Assembly (NCBI RefSeq): GCF_001591365.1 | Contig: NZ_BCUT01000002.1 | Location: 124,001 to 188,000, forward strand | Origin: Variovorax paradoxus NBRC 15149 | Lineage (GTDB): Bacteria; Pseudomonadota; Gammaproteobacteria; Burkholderiales; Burkholderiaceae_C | Length of the DNA: 64,000 bases | Direction: 5' to 3' | Shown here: piece after piece, positions 25,556 through 33,554 of the stretch | Numbering within the stretch: the first letter of the stretch is position 1 | How the letters are laid out: every line of letters begins with the position of its first letter | Position numbers and translations under genes: made by a program | Notes under the pieces: generated by a model | Database searches by the model: none | What the model saw: only the letters and a program-made list of their open reading frames with translations | Told to the model about the DNA's origin: nothing

Positions 25556-26458
25556 TCAGCCCGTGGGCTGCTCGACATGCGCCTGGCGCCGGTACAGGAA
25601 GTCCATCAGTGCGCGCCTGCACTCCGCATAGGTCGAATCGGTCGCCAGGCTGACGCGATCGCGCGGACGCCCAATCGGCACGTCCAGGATCTCCCCGATC
25701 CGGGCCGCGGGACCATTTGTCATCATGACGATGCGGTCCGCAAGGAGCACTGCCTCGTCCACGTCGTGCGTGACCATGACGACGGTGCTTTCGGTTTTCT
25801 CGACGATGCCGAGCAGCTCGTCTTGCAACTTGGCGCGCGTGAGCGCGTCGAGCGCGCCGAAGGGCTCGTCCATCAGCAGGACCTGAGGTTCCATCGACAG
25901 CGCCCTGGCGATGCCGACGCGCTGCTTCATGCCGCCTGAGATTTCGCTGGGCTTCTTGTGCGCGGCATGCGCCAGGCCGACCATTTCGAGGGCCGCCTGG
26001 GTACGGCGATCAACCGAGGAAGCAGATTCGGCGCGAAACACGCTGCGCACAGCCATGCGCACGTTGTCAAAGCAGCTGAGCCACGGCAAGAGAGAGTGAT
26101 TCTGGAAAACCATCGCGCGCCGAGGTCCAGGCCCACGGATCACCTCCCCGTCGCACGAGACGGTTCCCGCGGTCGGCGATGCCAGCCCGGCCAGAAGATT
26201 GAGCAGCGTCGATTTGCCGCAACCGGAGTGGCCGATCAGTGCAACGAACTCGCCTCTGCGGATTTCCAGGTTGATCTCGCTGAGCGCGGGAAATTCGCCC
26301 TTGGGCGTGCTGAAGGTCTGCCGCACATTGCACACGCGCAGGAACCCGGGCGTTGCGGTCGAGGCAGTCGAAACAGTCGAAACAGTCGAAACAGTCGAAA
26401 CAGTCGAAACAGTCGAAACAGTCGGAAAAGTTGGCCGCAACATGGTCTGCCCTTTCAT
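25556..26458 (-). CDS. ABC transporter ATPase, NrtD/SsuB/TauB type
   Basis: The 300-residue ATPase has Walker A GHSGCGKST, Q-loop FQNHSLLPW, signature SGGMKQR, Walker B VLLMDEPFGALD and a THDVDEA switch. It is the nitrate/sulfonate/taurine class, which matches the permease and NrtA-like receptor upstream. The start at 26458 overlaps the permease stop by ATGA; a second Met at 26443 also fits. Residues about 12-28 are a Thr-Val-Ser repeat encoded by a 9-bp tandem repeat, which is not part of the conserved fold. Confidence 0.92.
   Translation of the reverse strand: MKGQTMLRPTFPTVSTVSTVSTVSTVSTVSTASTATPGFLRVCNVRQTFSTPKGEFPALSEINLEIRRGEFVALIGHSGCGKSTLLNLLAGLASPTAGTVSCDGEVIRGPGPRRAMVFQNHSLLPWLSCFDNVRMAVRSVFRAESASSVDRRTQAALEMVGLAHAAHKKPSEISGGMKQRVGIARALSMEPQVLLMDEPFGALDALTRAKLQDELLGIVEKTESTVVMVTHDVDEAVLLADRIVMMTNGPAARIGEILDVPIGRPRDRVSLATDSTYAECRRALMDFLYRRQAHVEQPTG
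26358..26429. repeat. 9-bp tandem repeat, in frame in the ATPase gene
   Basis: GTCGAAACA occurs six times without change (26367-26420), flanked by degenerate copies GTCGAGGCA at 26358 and GTCGGAAAA at 26421. On the coding (minus) strand it encodes repeated Thr-Val-Ser near the N-terminus of the ATPase. Because the unit is nine bases, copy-number change would alter linker length but not the frame. Confidence 0.95.
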
Positions 26459-27306
26459 TCGCGGAAGCTCAGCTGCTTCATCAAAGCGCCGAGCAACTGG
26501 TCGAGCACCAGGCCGACCATGCCGATCATCACGATGGCGACGATGATGCTGGAGATCTGCAGGTTGTTCCATTCGTTCCAGACGAAGAAACCGATGCCGC
26601 TCTGGCCCACCACCATTTCCGCGGCCACGATCACCAGCCAGGCGATGCCGATCGAGATGCGCATGCCCGTCAGGATCATGGGAACCGCCGCCGGAAAGAC
26701 AATCTTGCGCGCGCGCTCCAGCGGCGTGAGTCCGATCACGCGGCCGACGTTGGTCCAGTCCTGGCGCACGCTCGCGGTGCTGTACAGGGTGTTGATCAGG
26801 ATGGGCCAGATCGAACAGATGAAGATGATGAAGATCGCCGAGGCGCCGCTGTCCTTCAGCGTGTAGAGCGCGAGCGGCATCCAGGCCATGGGCGAGACGG
26901 GCCGCAGCAGCTGGATGAAAGGATTCAGCGCCTGGCCCAGCCATGGAACCAGCCCCAGCAAGAAGCCCAGGGGAACGCCGACCAGCACGGCCAGGGCGTA
27001 GCCGCTGAACACGCGCCTGAGCGAGTCGAGCAAGTGCCAGGCAATGCCCAGGTCGTTCTCGCCGTTGCGGCGGAATGGATCCGCAAACAGTTCGCCGGCG
27101 CGCTTGAACACGTCCACGGGCGTAGGGATGGCCGAGCGCTCCACGGACGCACCGGGGCTCTTGCCCATCAGCTTGTCGTAGTCGGAAAGCTCCACCGGCG
27201 CGCTGCCGCCACCGGTGGAGGCGAGTGCCTGCCAGACGGCCAGCAAGAGCAGGCCGATCGCCAAGGTGGCCAGCCAGGAACGTGAAGTCGAGATCGCGCC
27301 CTGCAT
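26455..27306 (-). CDS. ABC transporter permease, NrtB/SsuC/TauC type
   Basis: The 283-residue inner-membrane protein has an N-terminal membrane helix (WLATLAIGLLLLAVWQAL), a periplasmic loop and about five further helices. The EAA loop reads GRVIGLTPLERARKIVFPAA, which contacts the ATPase encoded next. The end overlaps the ATPase start and the gene follows the receptor gene closely, so the three form one importer operon. Confidence 0.92.
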   Translation of the reverse strand: MQGAISTSRSWLATLAIGLLLLAVWQALASTGGGSAPVELSDYDKLMGKSPGASVERSAIPTPVDVFKRAGELFADPFRRNGENDLGIAWHLLDSLRRVFSGYALAVLVGVPLGFLLGLVPWLGQALNPFIQLLRPVSPMAWMPLALYTLKDSGASAIFIIFICSIWPILINTLYSTASVRQDWTNVGRVIGLTPLERARKIVFPAAVPMILTGMRISIGIAWLVIVAAEMVVGQSGIGFFVWNEWNNLQISSIIVAIVMIGMVGLVLDQLLGALMKQLSFRE

Positions 27307-27308
27307 GG

Positions 27309-28664
27309 TCAGGCCCTGCCCAGCGACTTCAGGTATTCGGCGGGACGATCGGAGTCGAAGCTCTTACCCAGGATGGTTTCCTTGCGGAATCCGACCTCCG
27401 GCGCCCTGCCGCCGCGCTCCTCGATGAGACGCTTTGCATCGGTGGCCAGCATGACCTGCCGGGCGAGTCCCTTGTAGTCAAGATCCTCCTTGATCATGTT
27501 CCATCGGCGCATCTGGGTCAGCAGCCAGACCGCGCTCGAGTAGTGAGGAAAGGGCTGGAAGTCGATGCGGCGCGGCAGCGTCTTCACGTTGCCGAGTCCA
27601 TCGGCATACCTGCCGGTCAGGACCTGGTCCACGACCGTTTCAGGTTGATTCAAATACTGCGGCTGGGCAAGGATCTTGGCCATTCCCGCGCGATTGGAAG
27701 GCTCGGACACATGCAGACTCGCCGCGATGATCGCGCGGTAGGCGGCCATGAAGCTGTTCGGATGGGCCTTGATCCAGGCCTCGGTCGCTGTGACCGAGCA
27801 GCAAGGATGTTCCGGCCAGATCTCGCTCGAGACCAGGTGAATGAAACCCGCACCTTCGTACACGGCCCGTTGGCCGCCCGGCTCGCCGCCGAAGAACCCG
27901 TCGATGTTGCCCACGCGAAGGTTGGAGACATATTCGGAAGGAGGAACGACGCGGTAGGACACGTCCCGCTCCGCGTCCAGCCCTGCCGATGCCAGGTAGT
28001 GGCGCAGCTGGAGCATCTGGTGGGATTGCTCGAACGGCACGGCGAACCTGAAGCCCTTCCAGTTCTTCGGGTCGCGGTTGTCCTTGTGCTTCATCGCAAG
28101 GACCAGCGAATTGCCATTCTGGTTGAGCACCGTCATCACACGGGTCGGAATGGGAGCGCCGCCGATGCCGGCGGACATGGCCAGCGCAACGGGCATCACC
28201 TGCTGGGAGATGTCCAGTTCGCCGTTGACCATCTTGTCGCGGATCAGCGCGATTCCGGCGATCTTCTGCAGGCTCAGTTCGAGCCCCTCGCGCGGGAAGA
28301 GTCCGAGCTGCTCCGCATAGATCAGAGGCGTCGCGCAGGTGATGGGTAGGAAGCCGACGGCGAGTCGCTTCTTCTCTGGAGCGCCCTTGCTGCGCTCCTG
28401 CGCGACGGCGGCAAGCTGGGTCAGCGGCGTGAGCGCCGTGAGAGCGGCCAGCGCCCCTGCCCTCCCCAGCGTCTTGACGAATGCCCGCCGCAGTCCGCGC
28501 TCGGGAAAGAGGCCGTGCAGCATGCCCTGGGCCATGGCGCCGGCCAGCGCATCGTCAGCGTTCGCAGGCTTCTCCGCGAGGCACTCCTCATCGTCACCGT
28601 GGGTACTGCCACAGGCGCAGAGGCCGGTGCGGGAAAGGCGAACATACTCATGTGATGGGTCCAT
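27309..28664 (-). CDS. NrtA/CmpA-like ABC substrate-binding protein
   Basis: This 451-residue receptor has LAVGFLPITCATPLIYAEQLGLFP, the start of the NrtA/CmpA fold, and later IWPEHPCCSVTATEAWI. It has an unusual leader: about 50 residues with CACGSTHGDDEEC precede a twin-arginine-like stretch (LRRAFVKTLGRAGALAALTAL). ATG 28664 follows CTGGAGGGCCC, a good ribosome site. Facing the nitrilase gene, it may bind a nitrile, cyanate or similar N-compound rather than nitrate; that is inference. Confidence 0.87.
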   Translation of the reverse strand: MDPSHEYVRLSRTGLCACGSTHGDDEECLAEKPANADDALAGAMAQGMLHGLFPERGLRRAFVKTLGRAGALAALTALTPLTQLAAVAQERSKGAPEKKRLAVGFLPITCATPLIYAEQLGLFPREGLELSLQKIAGIALIRDKMVNGELDISQQVMPVALAMSAGIGGAPIPTRVMTVLNQNGNSLVLAMKHKDNRDPKNWKGFRFAVPFEQSHQMLQLRHYLASAGLDAERDVSYRVVPPSEYVSNLRVGNIDGFFGGEPGGQRAVYEGAGFIHLVSSEIWPEHPCCSVTATEAWIKAHPNSFMAAYRAIIAASLHVSEPSNRAGMAKILAQPQYLNQPETVVDQVLTGRYADGLGNVKTLPRRIDFQPFPHYSSAVWLLTQMRRWNMIKEDLDYKGLARQVMLATDAKRLIEERGGRAPEVGFRKETILGKSFDSDRPAEYLKSLGRA

Positions 28665-28765
28665 GGGCCCTCCAGGTGGGTTGAACGGATCAGGTCCGCG
28701 ACATGGCAATGGTGAGCATGTTCCGTGCAAATGGCCGCCGGTAAATTCACAACCGGCTGTGCGCA

Positions 28766-28818
28766 GATCCTGCAAGGATCCGCAGCGCCTGTAAAAACGC
28801 ACCTCTGGTTGCGTTTTT
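28766..28818. promoter_or_regulatory. Two inverted repeats in divergent intergenic region
   Basis: AAAAACGCA (28793-28801) and TGCGTTTTT (28810-28818) form a perfect 9-bp inverted repeat with an 8-base spacer. A second palindrome, GATCC-TGCAA-GGATC, lies at 28766-28780. Both lie between the importer operon (minus) and the nitrilase gene (plus), a natural place for an operator. The T-rich arm could also act as a hairpin. No matching regulator gene is adjacent. Confidence 0.5.
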
Positions 28819-28885
28819 CGAGCATCTATGTGGCCTTGCCGGCAACTATCCTGTGGGCCTCAGCAACGCACAGCGAGTACCTGAC

Positions 28886-29926
28886 ATGAGTTCATTGCCC
28901 CGGGTGAAGGTTGCCGCCGCCCACGCAGCGCCGGTGCTGCTCGACAAGACCGCCACGACCGAAAAGGCGGTTTCGATCATCAAGGAGGCCGCTCTCAATG
29001 GCGCGCAGGTGATCGCATTCCCGGAAACGTATATCCCGGCGTTCCCAGTCTGGGCGGCCCTGTGGGCGCCCATCTACAACCACGATCTGTTCGAGGCGAT
29101 GGTCGAGAACAGCGTCTACGTGCCGGGGCCCGAGGTGGCCTTGATTGCCGCGGCCGCCAAGCGCTTTGGGGTGTGCGTGTCGATGGGCATCAGTGAACGC
29201 AGCACTGTCAGCGCCGGCTGCATCTGGAACTCGAACATCCTGATCGGCGAGACAGGCGAACTGCTCAACCACCATCGCAAGCTGGTGCCGACCTTCTACG
29301 AGAAACTGGTCTGGGCGGCGGGAGACGGACAGGGGCTTCGCGTCGCCGAGACCCGCTTCGGGCGCATCGGCGGCTTGATCTGCGGCGAGAACACCAACCC
29401 GCTCGCACGCTTCTCGCTCATGGCGCAGGCGGAGCAGATTCATATCTCCAGCTGGCCGCCGATGTGGCCCACGCGCAAGCCAACGGGAGGTGGGAACTTC
29501 GACAATGTTGCGGCAAACCGCATTCGGGCGTCCGCCCATTCGTTCGAAGCCAAGGCGTTCGGAATCGTCTGCGCGAGCTTCATGGACAAGGCGATGCGCG
29601 ACTTCCTGGTGGATCGCGATCCCACCGTGGCAGAAGTGGTCGACGGCACGCCGCGCGCCGCATCGATGTTCGTGGACCCCACCGGCACGCAGATCGGCGA
29701 CACGCTCCAGAACGAAGAAGGGATCGCCTATGCCGAGTTCGACCTGAACAAGTGCATCGAGCCGAAGCAGTTCCATGATGTGGTGGGCTACTACAACCGA
29801 TTCGACGTCTTCTCGCTCGGTGTCGAACGCCGCCGCCACGAGCCGGTCGCGTGGTCGGGGCAGGCCGATCCGCAGTTTCCTCGGCTGCTCGACGATGAGA
29901 TGACTGCCGGGGTGCTGGATGAATAG
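28886..29926 (+). CDS. Nitrilase (carbon-nitrogen hydrolase)
   Basis: The 346-residue enzyme shows the full Glu-Lys-Cys triad: Glu47 in IAFPETYIPAFP, Lys132 in HHRKLVPTFYEK and Cys166 in GLICGENTNPLAR. The last motif is typical of true nitrilases, which hydrolyse nitriles to acid and ammonia, rather than amidases. The ATG at 28886 is preferred to a GTG at 28853. It overlaps the molybdoenzyme gene by eight bases and diverges from the NrtA-type importer, so import and hydrolysis of a nitrile-like compound may be linked. Confidence 0.93.
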   Translation: MSSLPRVKVAAAHAAPVLLDKTATTEKAVSIIKEAALNGAQVIAFPETYIPAFPVWAALWAPIYNHDLFEAMVENSVYVPGPEVALIAAAAKRFGVCVSMGISERSTVSAGCIWNSNILIGETGELLNHHRKLVPTFYEKLVWAAGDGQGLRVAETRFGRIGGLICGENTNPLARFSLMAQAEQIHISSWPPMWPTRKPTGGGNFDNVAANRIRASAHSFEAKAFGIVCASFMDKAMRDFLVDRDPTVAEVVDGTPRAASMFVDPTGTQIGDTLQNEEGIAYAEFDLNKCIEPKQFHDVVGYYNRFDVFSLGVERRRHEPVAWSGQADPQFPRLLDDEMTAGVLDE

Positions 29927-30992
29927 CGCCGCGTTCCTGCCGCCGCTGCCCGAAGGCGCGGAGCGATCGGTCGTCATTGGCCGATCTCCGGGATTCCATC
30001 TGAAGCCTCCACCCGCCCCTGCGGGGCTGCGCGAATTCATCACATCCGATGCGCAGCTCTTCGAAACCATTCACATGGGTTCCGTCGAAGTCGACGCCAA
30101 GCGCTGGCGACTGCAGGTGGACGGGCTCGTCCGCAGGCCTTTTTCGATCGGACTGGATGATCTCAGGCGGCTGCCTTCAATCTCCGTCACCGCCTTCCAC
30201 GAGTGCTTTGGCAGCCCCTTGGTGCCGGCCGAAGGCAACCTCTGGCGCGTAGGCAACGTCCGCTGGACCGGTGTGCCGCTGGCTGTGCTGCTCGAGCAAG
30301 CGCAACTCGAGGCGGGTGCCACCCATGTGTGGTCGGACGGCTTGGACAGTGGCGAGTTCGGCGGCCGCAGGATGAATCGATATCGCAAGGATCTGCCGAT
30401 TTCGAAAGCGCTGTCTCACGAGGTGCTCGTGGCTTACGAGATGAATGGCGCACCCCTGACGCGCGAGCGGGGCGGCCCTGCTCGTCTCGTGGTGCCTGGC
30501 TGGTTCGGCACCAACATGACGAAATGGCTCTGCCGGCTGTCGATCCAAGACAGGCGTGCGAACTCCCCCTTCACGACCGATTGGTACAACCGCGACAGCG
30601 AGCACGAAGGCAAAGTCATTCAAGAGCCGGTGTGGGCCGTCGAACCCAATTCGATGATCACCCATCCGGCCCCCGACGACACCATCTCCACAGATGATGT
30701 GGAAGTCAAGGGCTGGGCCTGGAGCAACAACGGCATCGGTGGCGTGGCGCTCAGCGCTGATGGCGGGGCAACGTGGCAAGAGGCCGAAGTCCGGCCCCGC
30801 CGAGAATTCGAATGGCAGCAGTTCGCGGCGACGCTTGCGCTGCCGCGAACGCCCGGCCCGATGAGCATCGTCGCAAGAGCCCGTGACGCCGATGGTTCTA
30901 TTCAGCCATTGAGCGGGACACGAAACACGGCCCATTCGGTCCAGATTAACCGGCTGCTATCGGGCCCTAAAACAGCAGACACTGGAACCTAG
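29919..30992 (+). CDS. Sulfite oxidase-fold molybdopterin oxidoreductase
   Basis: The 357-residue protein has the oxidoreductase molybdopterin domain (about 40-230) with the probable Mo-ligand Cys96 in AFHECFGSPL, RWTGVPLAVLL and GGPARLVVPGWFGTNMTKWL. A C-terminal dimerisation domain follows (about 245-345, GWAWSNNGIGGVALSADGG). Sulfite oxidases usually have CAGN at the Cys; here it is CFGS, a known variant in this family. No signal peptide was recognised. It shares eight bases with the nitrilase gene and overlaps the M20 gene tail to tail. The substrate is unknown. Confidence 0.85.
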   Translation: MNSAAFLPPLPEGAERSVVIGRSPGFHLKPPPAPAGLREFITSDAQLFETIHMGSVEVDAKRWRLQVDGLVRRPFSIGLDDLRRLPSISVTAFHECFGSPLVPAEGNLWRVGNVRWTGVPLAVLLEQAQLEAGATHVWSDGLDSGEFGGRRMNRYRKDLPISKALSHEVLVAYEMNGAPLTRERGGPARLVVPGWFGTNMTKWLCRLSIQDRRANSPFTTDWYNRDSEHEGKVIQEPVWAVEPNSMITHPAPDDTISTDDVEVKGWAWSNNGIGGVALSADGGATWQEAEVRPRREFEWQQFAATLALPRTPGPMSIVARARDADGSIQPLSGTRNTAHSVQINRLLSGPKTADTGT

Positions 30993-32422
30993 GCTGCGGA
31001 TCGGCATTTGCGCGATGCGGCGACGTCGGCCCCATCGTCTCCAAGATCCCACCAAATTCCGGCCATCACGGCCAAGGCCTCACGCGCCACCGAGCCCAAT
31101 AGGTGTTCATTCGGCGCGTGCTGGGAGCACGCGGCATAGGAATGGGGAACCCATACAGTAGGCAGGCCAAGGGTTTCAGCGAAGATCGCATTGGGAACGG
31201 TGCCGCCAATATTCGGCAGCAGTGCAGGCTTCTTCCCCGTGGTCGCTTCGATGGAGCGAAGTGTCCATTCGACCCAGGGATCATTCAGATCCAGGCGAGT
31301 CGCGGTTCCGGCGGGCTGCACTGTTACCTTCACGGACGAGATCCCATTGGCGGCGAAGTGCTCTTCGAGGTACCGGTGCGCGTTTTCCCAGTCAGTGCCG
31401 ACGACGTATCTCAATTGGCAGTGCGCCCGTGCCGTTGGTGGGATCGCACCGACGGGTGCGTCAGGGTTGCCCGCCTTGAACGCGATCACCTCCAGCGCGT
31501 TCCATGCCCAGACCCTTTCGGCGGGGGTCAACCCAGGCTCGCCCCAAGATGGGTCTACCGCGGGGGCGTGCTCGTCGCCTCCGAGCACGAGATCCGAAAT
31601 TGCGACGCGTACAGCGGGAGAGAGAGGCGGAGGAAGGAGCCCTTTCACAAGAATGCGGCCATCCTTGTCGATGAGCGTCGCAATCGCATGCGACAGAACG
31701 ACGGCGGGGTTGCGTAGCGCGCCTCCCCAGTTGCCGGAGTGATGGGCGCCGTCCCGAAGATCGACCTCGAGCTGGAAGTTGAGCTCGCCGCGCGAGCCGA
31801 GAAAAATGGTCGGCCTGTCCGCGGCAACGCGGGGCCCGTCGGACGCAAAAAAGAGATCCCCTGCCAGAAAGTCCTTCTCGGCTGCGCAAAGGTCACCAAG
31901 CCCGGGCGAGTCGATCTCCTCGCCGGTTTCGAACACCAGTTTGATGTTGAAGCCGACCCTTCCATTTCGGGCCGCGATCACCGATTCAAGCGCGGCGATG
32001 TTGATCGAATGCTGCCCCTTGTTGTCAGCGGTGCCGCGTCCATACCAGCGATCTCCTTCGACGACCACCTTCCATGGCTCGAGACCCTGTCGCCATTGAT
32101 CGTCATAGCCACGGACAACGTCTCCGTGCGCGTAGGTGACGACTGTCGGGAGGCCCTCCCCCTCGATCCGTTCTGCAAGAAGAATTGGAGCGTCGACACC
32201 CGCCGGGTTGGCGACGATCCGGGATGTGAAGCCAAGGCGACCCAGGGTCGGGGCGATCTCGTCCCGCAAATACGCGTGAAGTTGCGAGGCGCTGCTTTCG
32301 ACCTGGCTTTCGGTGCGGTACGAGACACGGCGATTCAAGTCGGCGAGGAATCGGCCCGAGTCGAACGTTTCCAGCGCCGCTGAAATCGCCGATTCTCGAG
32401 TGGAGTGGTTGGGATGATGCAT
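30989..32422 (-). CDS. M20-family metallopeptidase/deacylase
   Basis: The 477-residue protein keeps the M20 di-zinc ligands: AHGDVV, GTADNKGQ, the catalytic pair in ETGEEIDS, FASDGPR and a late His in CSQHAPNEH. It is the long dipeptidase-like form with a lid domain in the middle. M20 enzymes cleave dipeptides or N-acyl amino acids. ATG 32422 (MHHPNHSTRE) is used, since a longer frame to 32500 has no visible ribosome site. It ends the minus-strand importer cluster and could release the amino acid that the lyase at 38543 degrades. Confidence 0.87.
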   Translation of the reverse strand: MHHPNHSTRESAISAALETFDSGRFLADLNRRVSYRTESQVESSASQLHAYLRDEIAPTLGRLGFTSRIVANPAGVDAPILLAERIEGEGLPTVVTYAHGDVVRGYDDQWRQGLEPWKVVVEGDRWYGRGTADNKGQHSINIAALESVIAARNGRVGFNIKLVFETGEEIDSPGLGDLCAAEKDFLAGDLFFASDGPRVAADRPTIFLGSRGELNFQLEVDLRDGAHHSGNWGGALRNPAVVLSHAIATLIDKDGRILVKGLLPPPLSPAVRVAISDLVLGGDEHAPAVDPSWGEPGLTPAERVWAWNALEVIAFKAGNPDAPVGAIPPTARAHCQLRYVVGTDWENAHRYLEEHFAANGISSVKVTVQPAGTATRLDLNDPWVEWTLRSIEATTGKKPALLPNIGGTVPNAIFAETLGLPTVWVPHSYAACSQHAPNEHLLGSVAREALAVMAGIWWDLGDDGADVAASRKCRSAA

Positions 32423-32435
32423 TTCAGGTCGGCCC

Positions 32436-33554
32436 CTATTCGATCGGATAGACCATCGCGTGCGCCGTGTCGAGATCGACTTCAACGCGCTGGCCAGCAT
32501 GAAACAACTGCCTGTCCGGCGTCATCTGCGAGCGAGAAAGAAGCCGAACGTCACCGACCTCGACAAGCACCACCTGGGTCGTCCCGGCGTACGCGGATTC
32601 AACAACGCGAGCAGGACCATCCTCCGACAGTCGCAGTTGCACGTTCTCTGGGCGAATTGCAAGGCGGCCAGAGGTTGAACGGGTGAGGACCCGTTCAACG
32701 GGTATCGACCTGCGAATTCGCAGCGAGGCGATCTCTGCGTTGACGTCCGTCCCAGCCGGCGACAACATCACGGGCAGGAAGCTGGTTTCCCCGATGAAGT
32801 CCGCCACGAATGCGCTCGCCGGGCTCTCATAGAGATCGCGGGGAGATCCAAATTGCTGCAAGCGGCCTCCTTCGAGAACCGCGACCCGGTCTGCCATCGA
32901 CAGCGCTTCTTCCTGGTCATGGGTCACGAAGATGATCGTGCTCCCGATCTGCCGGTGGATCTGCTTGATCTCCAGCTGCAATTGCTGGCGCAGCTTGCGA
33001 TCCAGCGCCCCCAGTGGCTCGTCCATGAGCAAGAGCGGCGGCTTGAATACCAGGGCGCGCGCGAGAGCCACCCGCTGCTGCTGTCCGCCGGACAGTTGGG
33101 CTGGCAGCCTGCTCCTCAAGGCCCCGAGCGCCACCAGGTCCAGTGCCTTGGCCACCTCTGCCTCAACCTCCTTGCCCCTCAATCCGCGGCGGAAGAGTGG
33201 GTACGCCACATTTTCAGCGACCGTCATGTGTGGAAACAGTGCATAGCGCTGGAACACCACTCCGAAGCCGCGTTTGTATGCAGGCTGGTCGTTGACGCGT
33301 ACACCTTTCACCAGAAGGTCGCCCGAGCTCGGTGTTTCGAAACCCGCGATCATCATGAGCAAGGTCGACTTGCCGGAACCACTGGGCCCCAGAAGCGCGA
33401 CGAACTCCCCTGGTTCGACAGTGAGCGAGACGTCGTCGAGCGCCTTGAACGCTCCATATGACTTCGAGACATTCGCAACGCTGACCCCCGCGCTTCGCCT
33501 CCCCGCTTGGGCCTCGGGAATGTCGCGAACCGATTCCATGCGGCCAGTCATCAT
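32436..33554 (-). CDS. PotA/FbpC-type ABC transporter ATPase
   Basis: The 372-residue ATPase has Walker A GPSGSGKST, FQRYALFPHMTV, signature LSGGQQQRV, Walker B LLLMDEPLGALD and THDQEEA. A C-terminal TOBE-like domain (about 285-370) with RPENVQLRL is typical of polyamine/iron-class importers. It overlaps the M24-like gene by four bases and lies 13 bases upstream of the M20 gene. It powers the permease at 34702-36456. Confidence 0.93.
   Translation of the reverse strand: MMTGRMESVRDIPEAQAGRRSAGVSVANVSKSYGAFKALDDVSLTVEPGEFVALLGPSGSGKSTLLMMIAGFETPSSGDLLVKGVRVNDQPAYKRGFGVVFQRYALFPHMTVAENVAYPLFRRGLRGKEVEAEVAKALDLVALGALRSRLPAQLSGGQQQRVALARALVFKPPLLLMDEPLGALDRKLRQQLQLEIKQIHRQIGSTIIFVTHDQEEALSMADRVAVLEGGRLQQFGSPRDLYESPASAFVADFIGETSFLPVMLSPAGTDVNAEIASLRIRRSIPVERVLTRSTSGRLAIRPENVQLRLSEDGPARVVESAYAGTTQVVLVEVGDVRLLSRSQMTPDRQLFHAGQRVEVDLDTAHAMVYPIE

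Noticed and set aside
26358..26429. Possible CRISPR-like repeat
   Set aside because: The 9-bp units are contiguous without spacers and encode a peptide repeat in an ABC ATPase.
28853..28886. GTG start for the nitrilase
   Set aside because: It adds 11 residues with no conserved role and no ribosome site; the ATG at 28886 fits the family.
30177..30935. 252-codon minus frame opposite the molybdoenzyme
   Set aside because: The plus strand has the molybdopterin motifs; the reverse frame has none.
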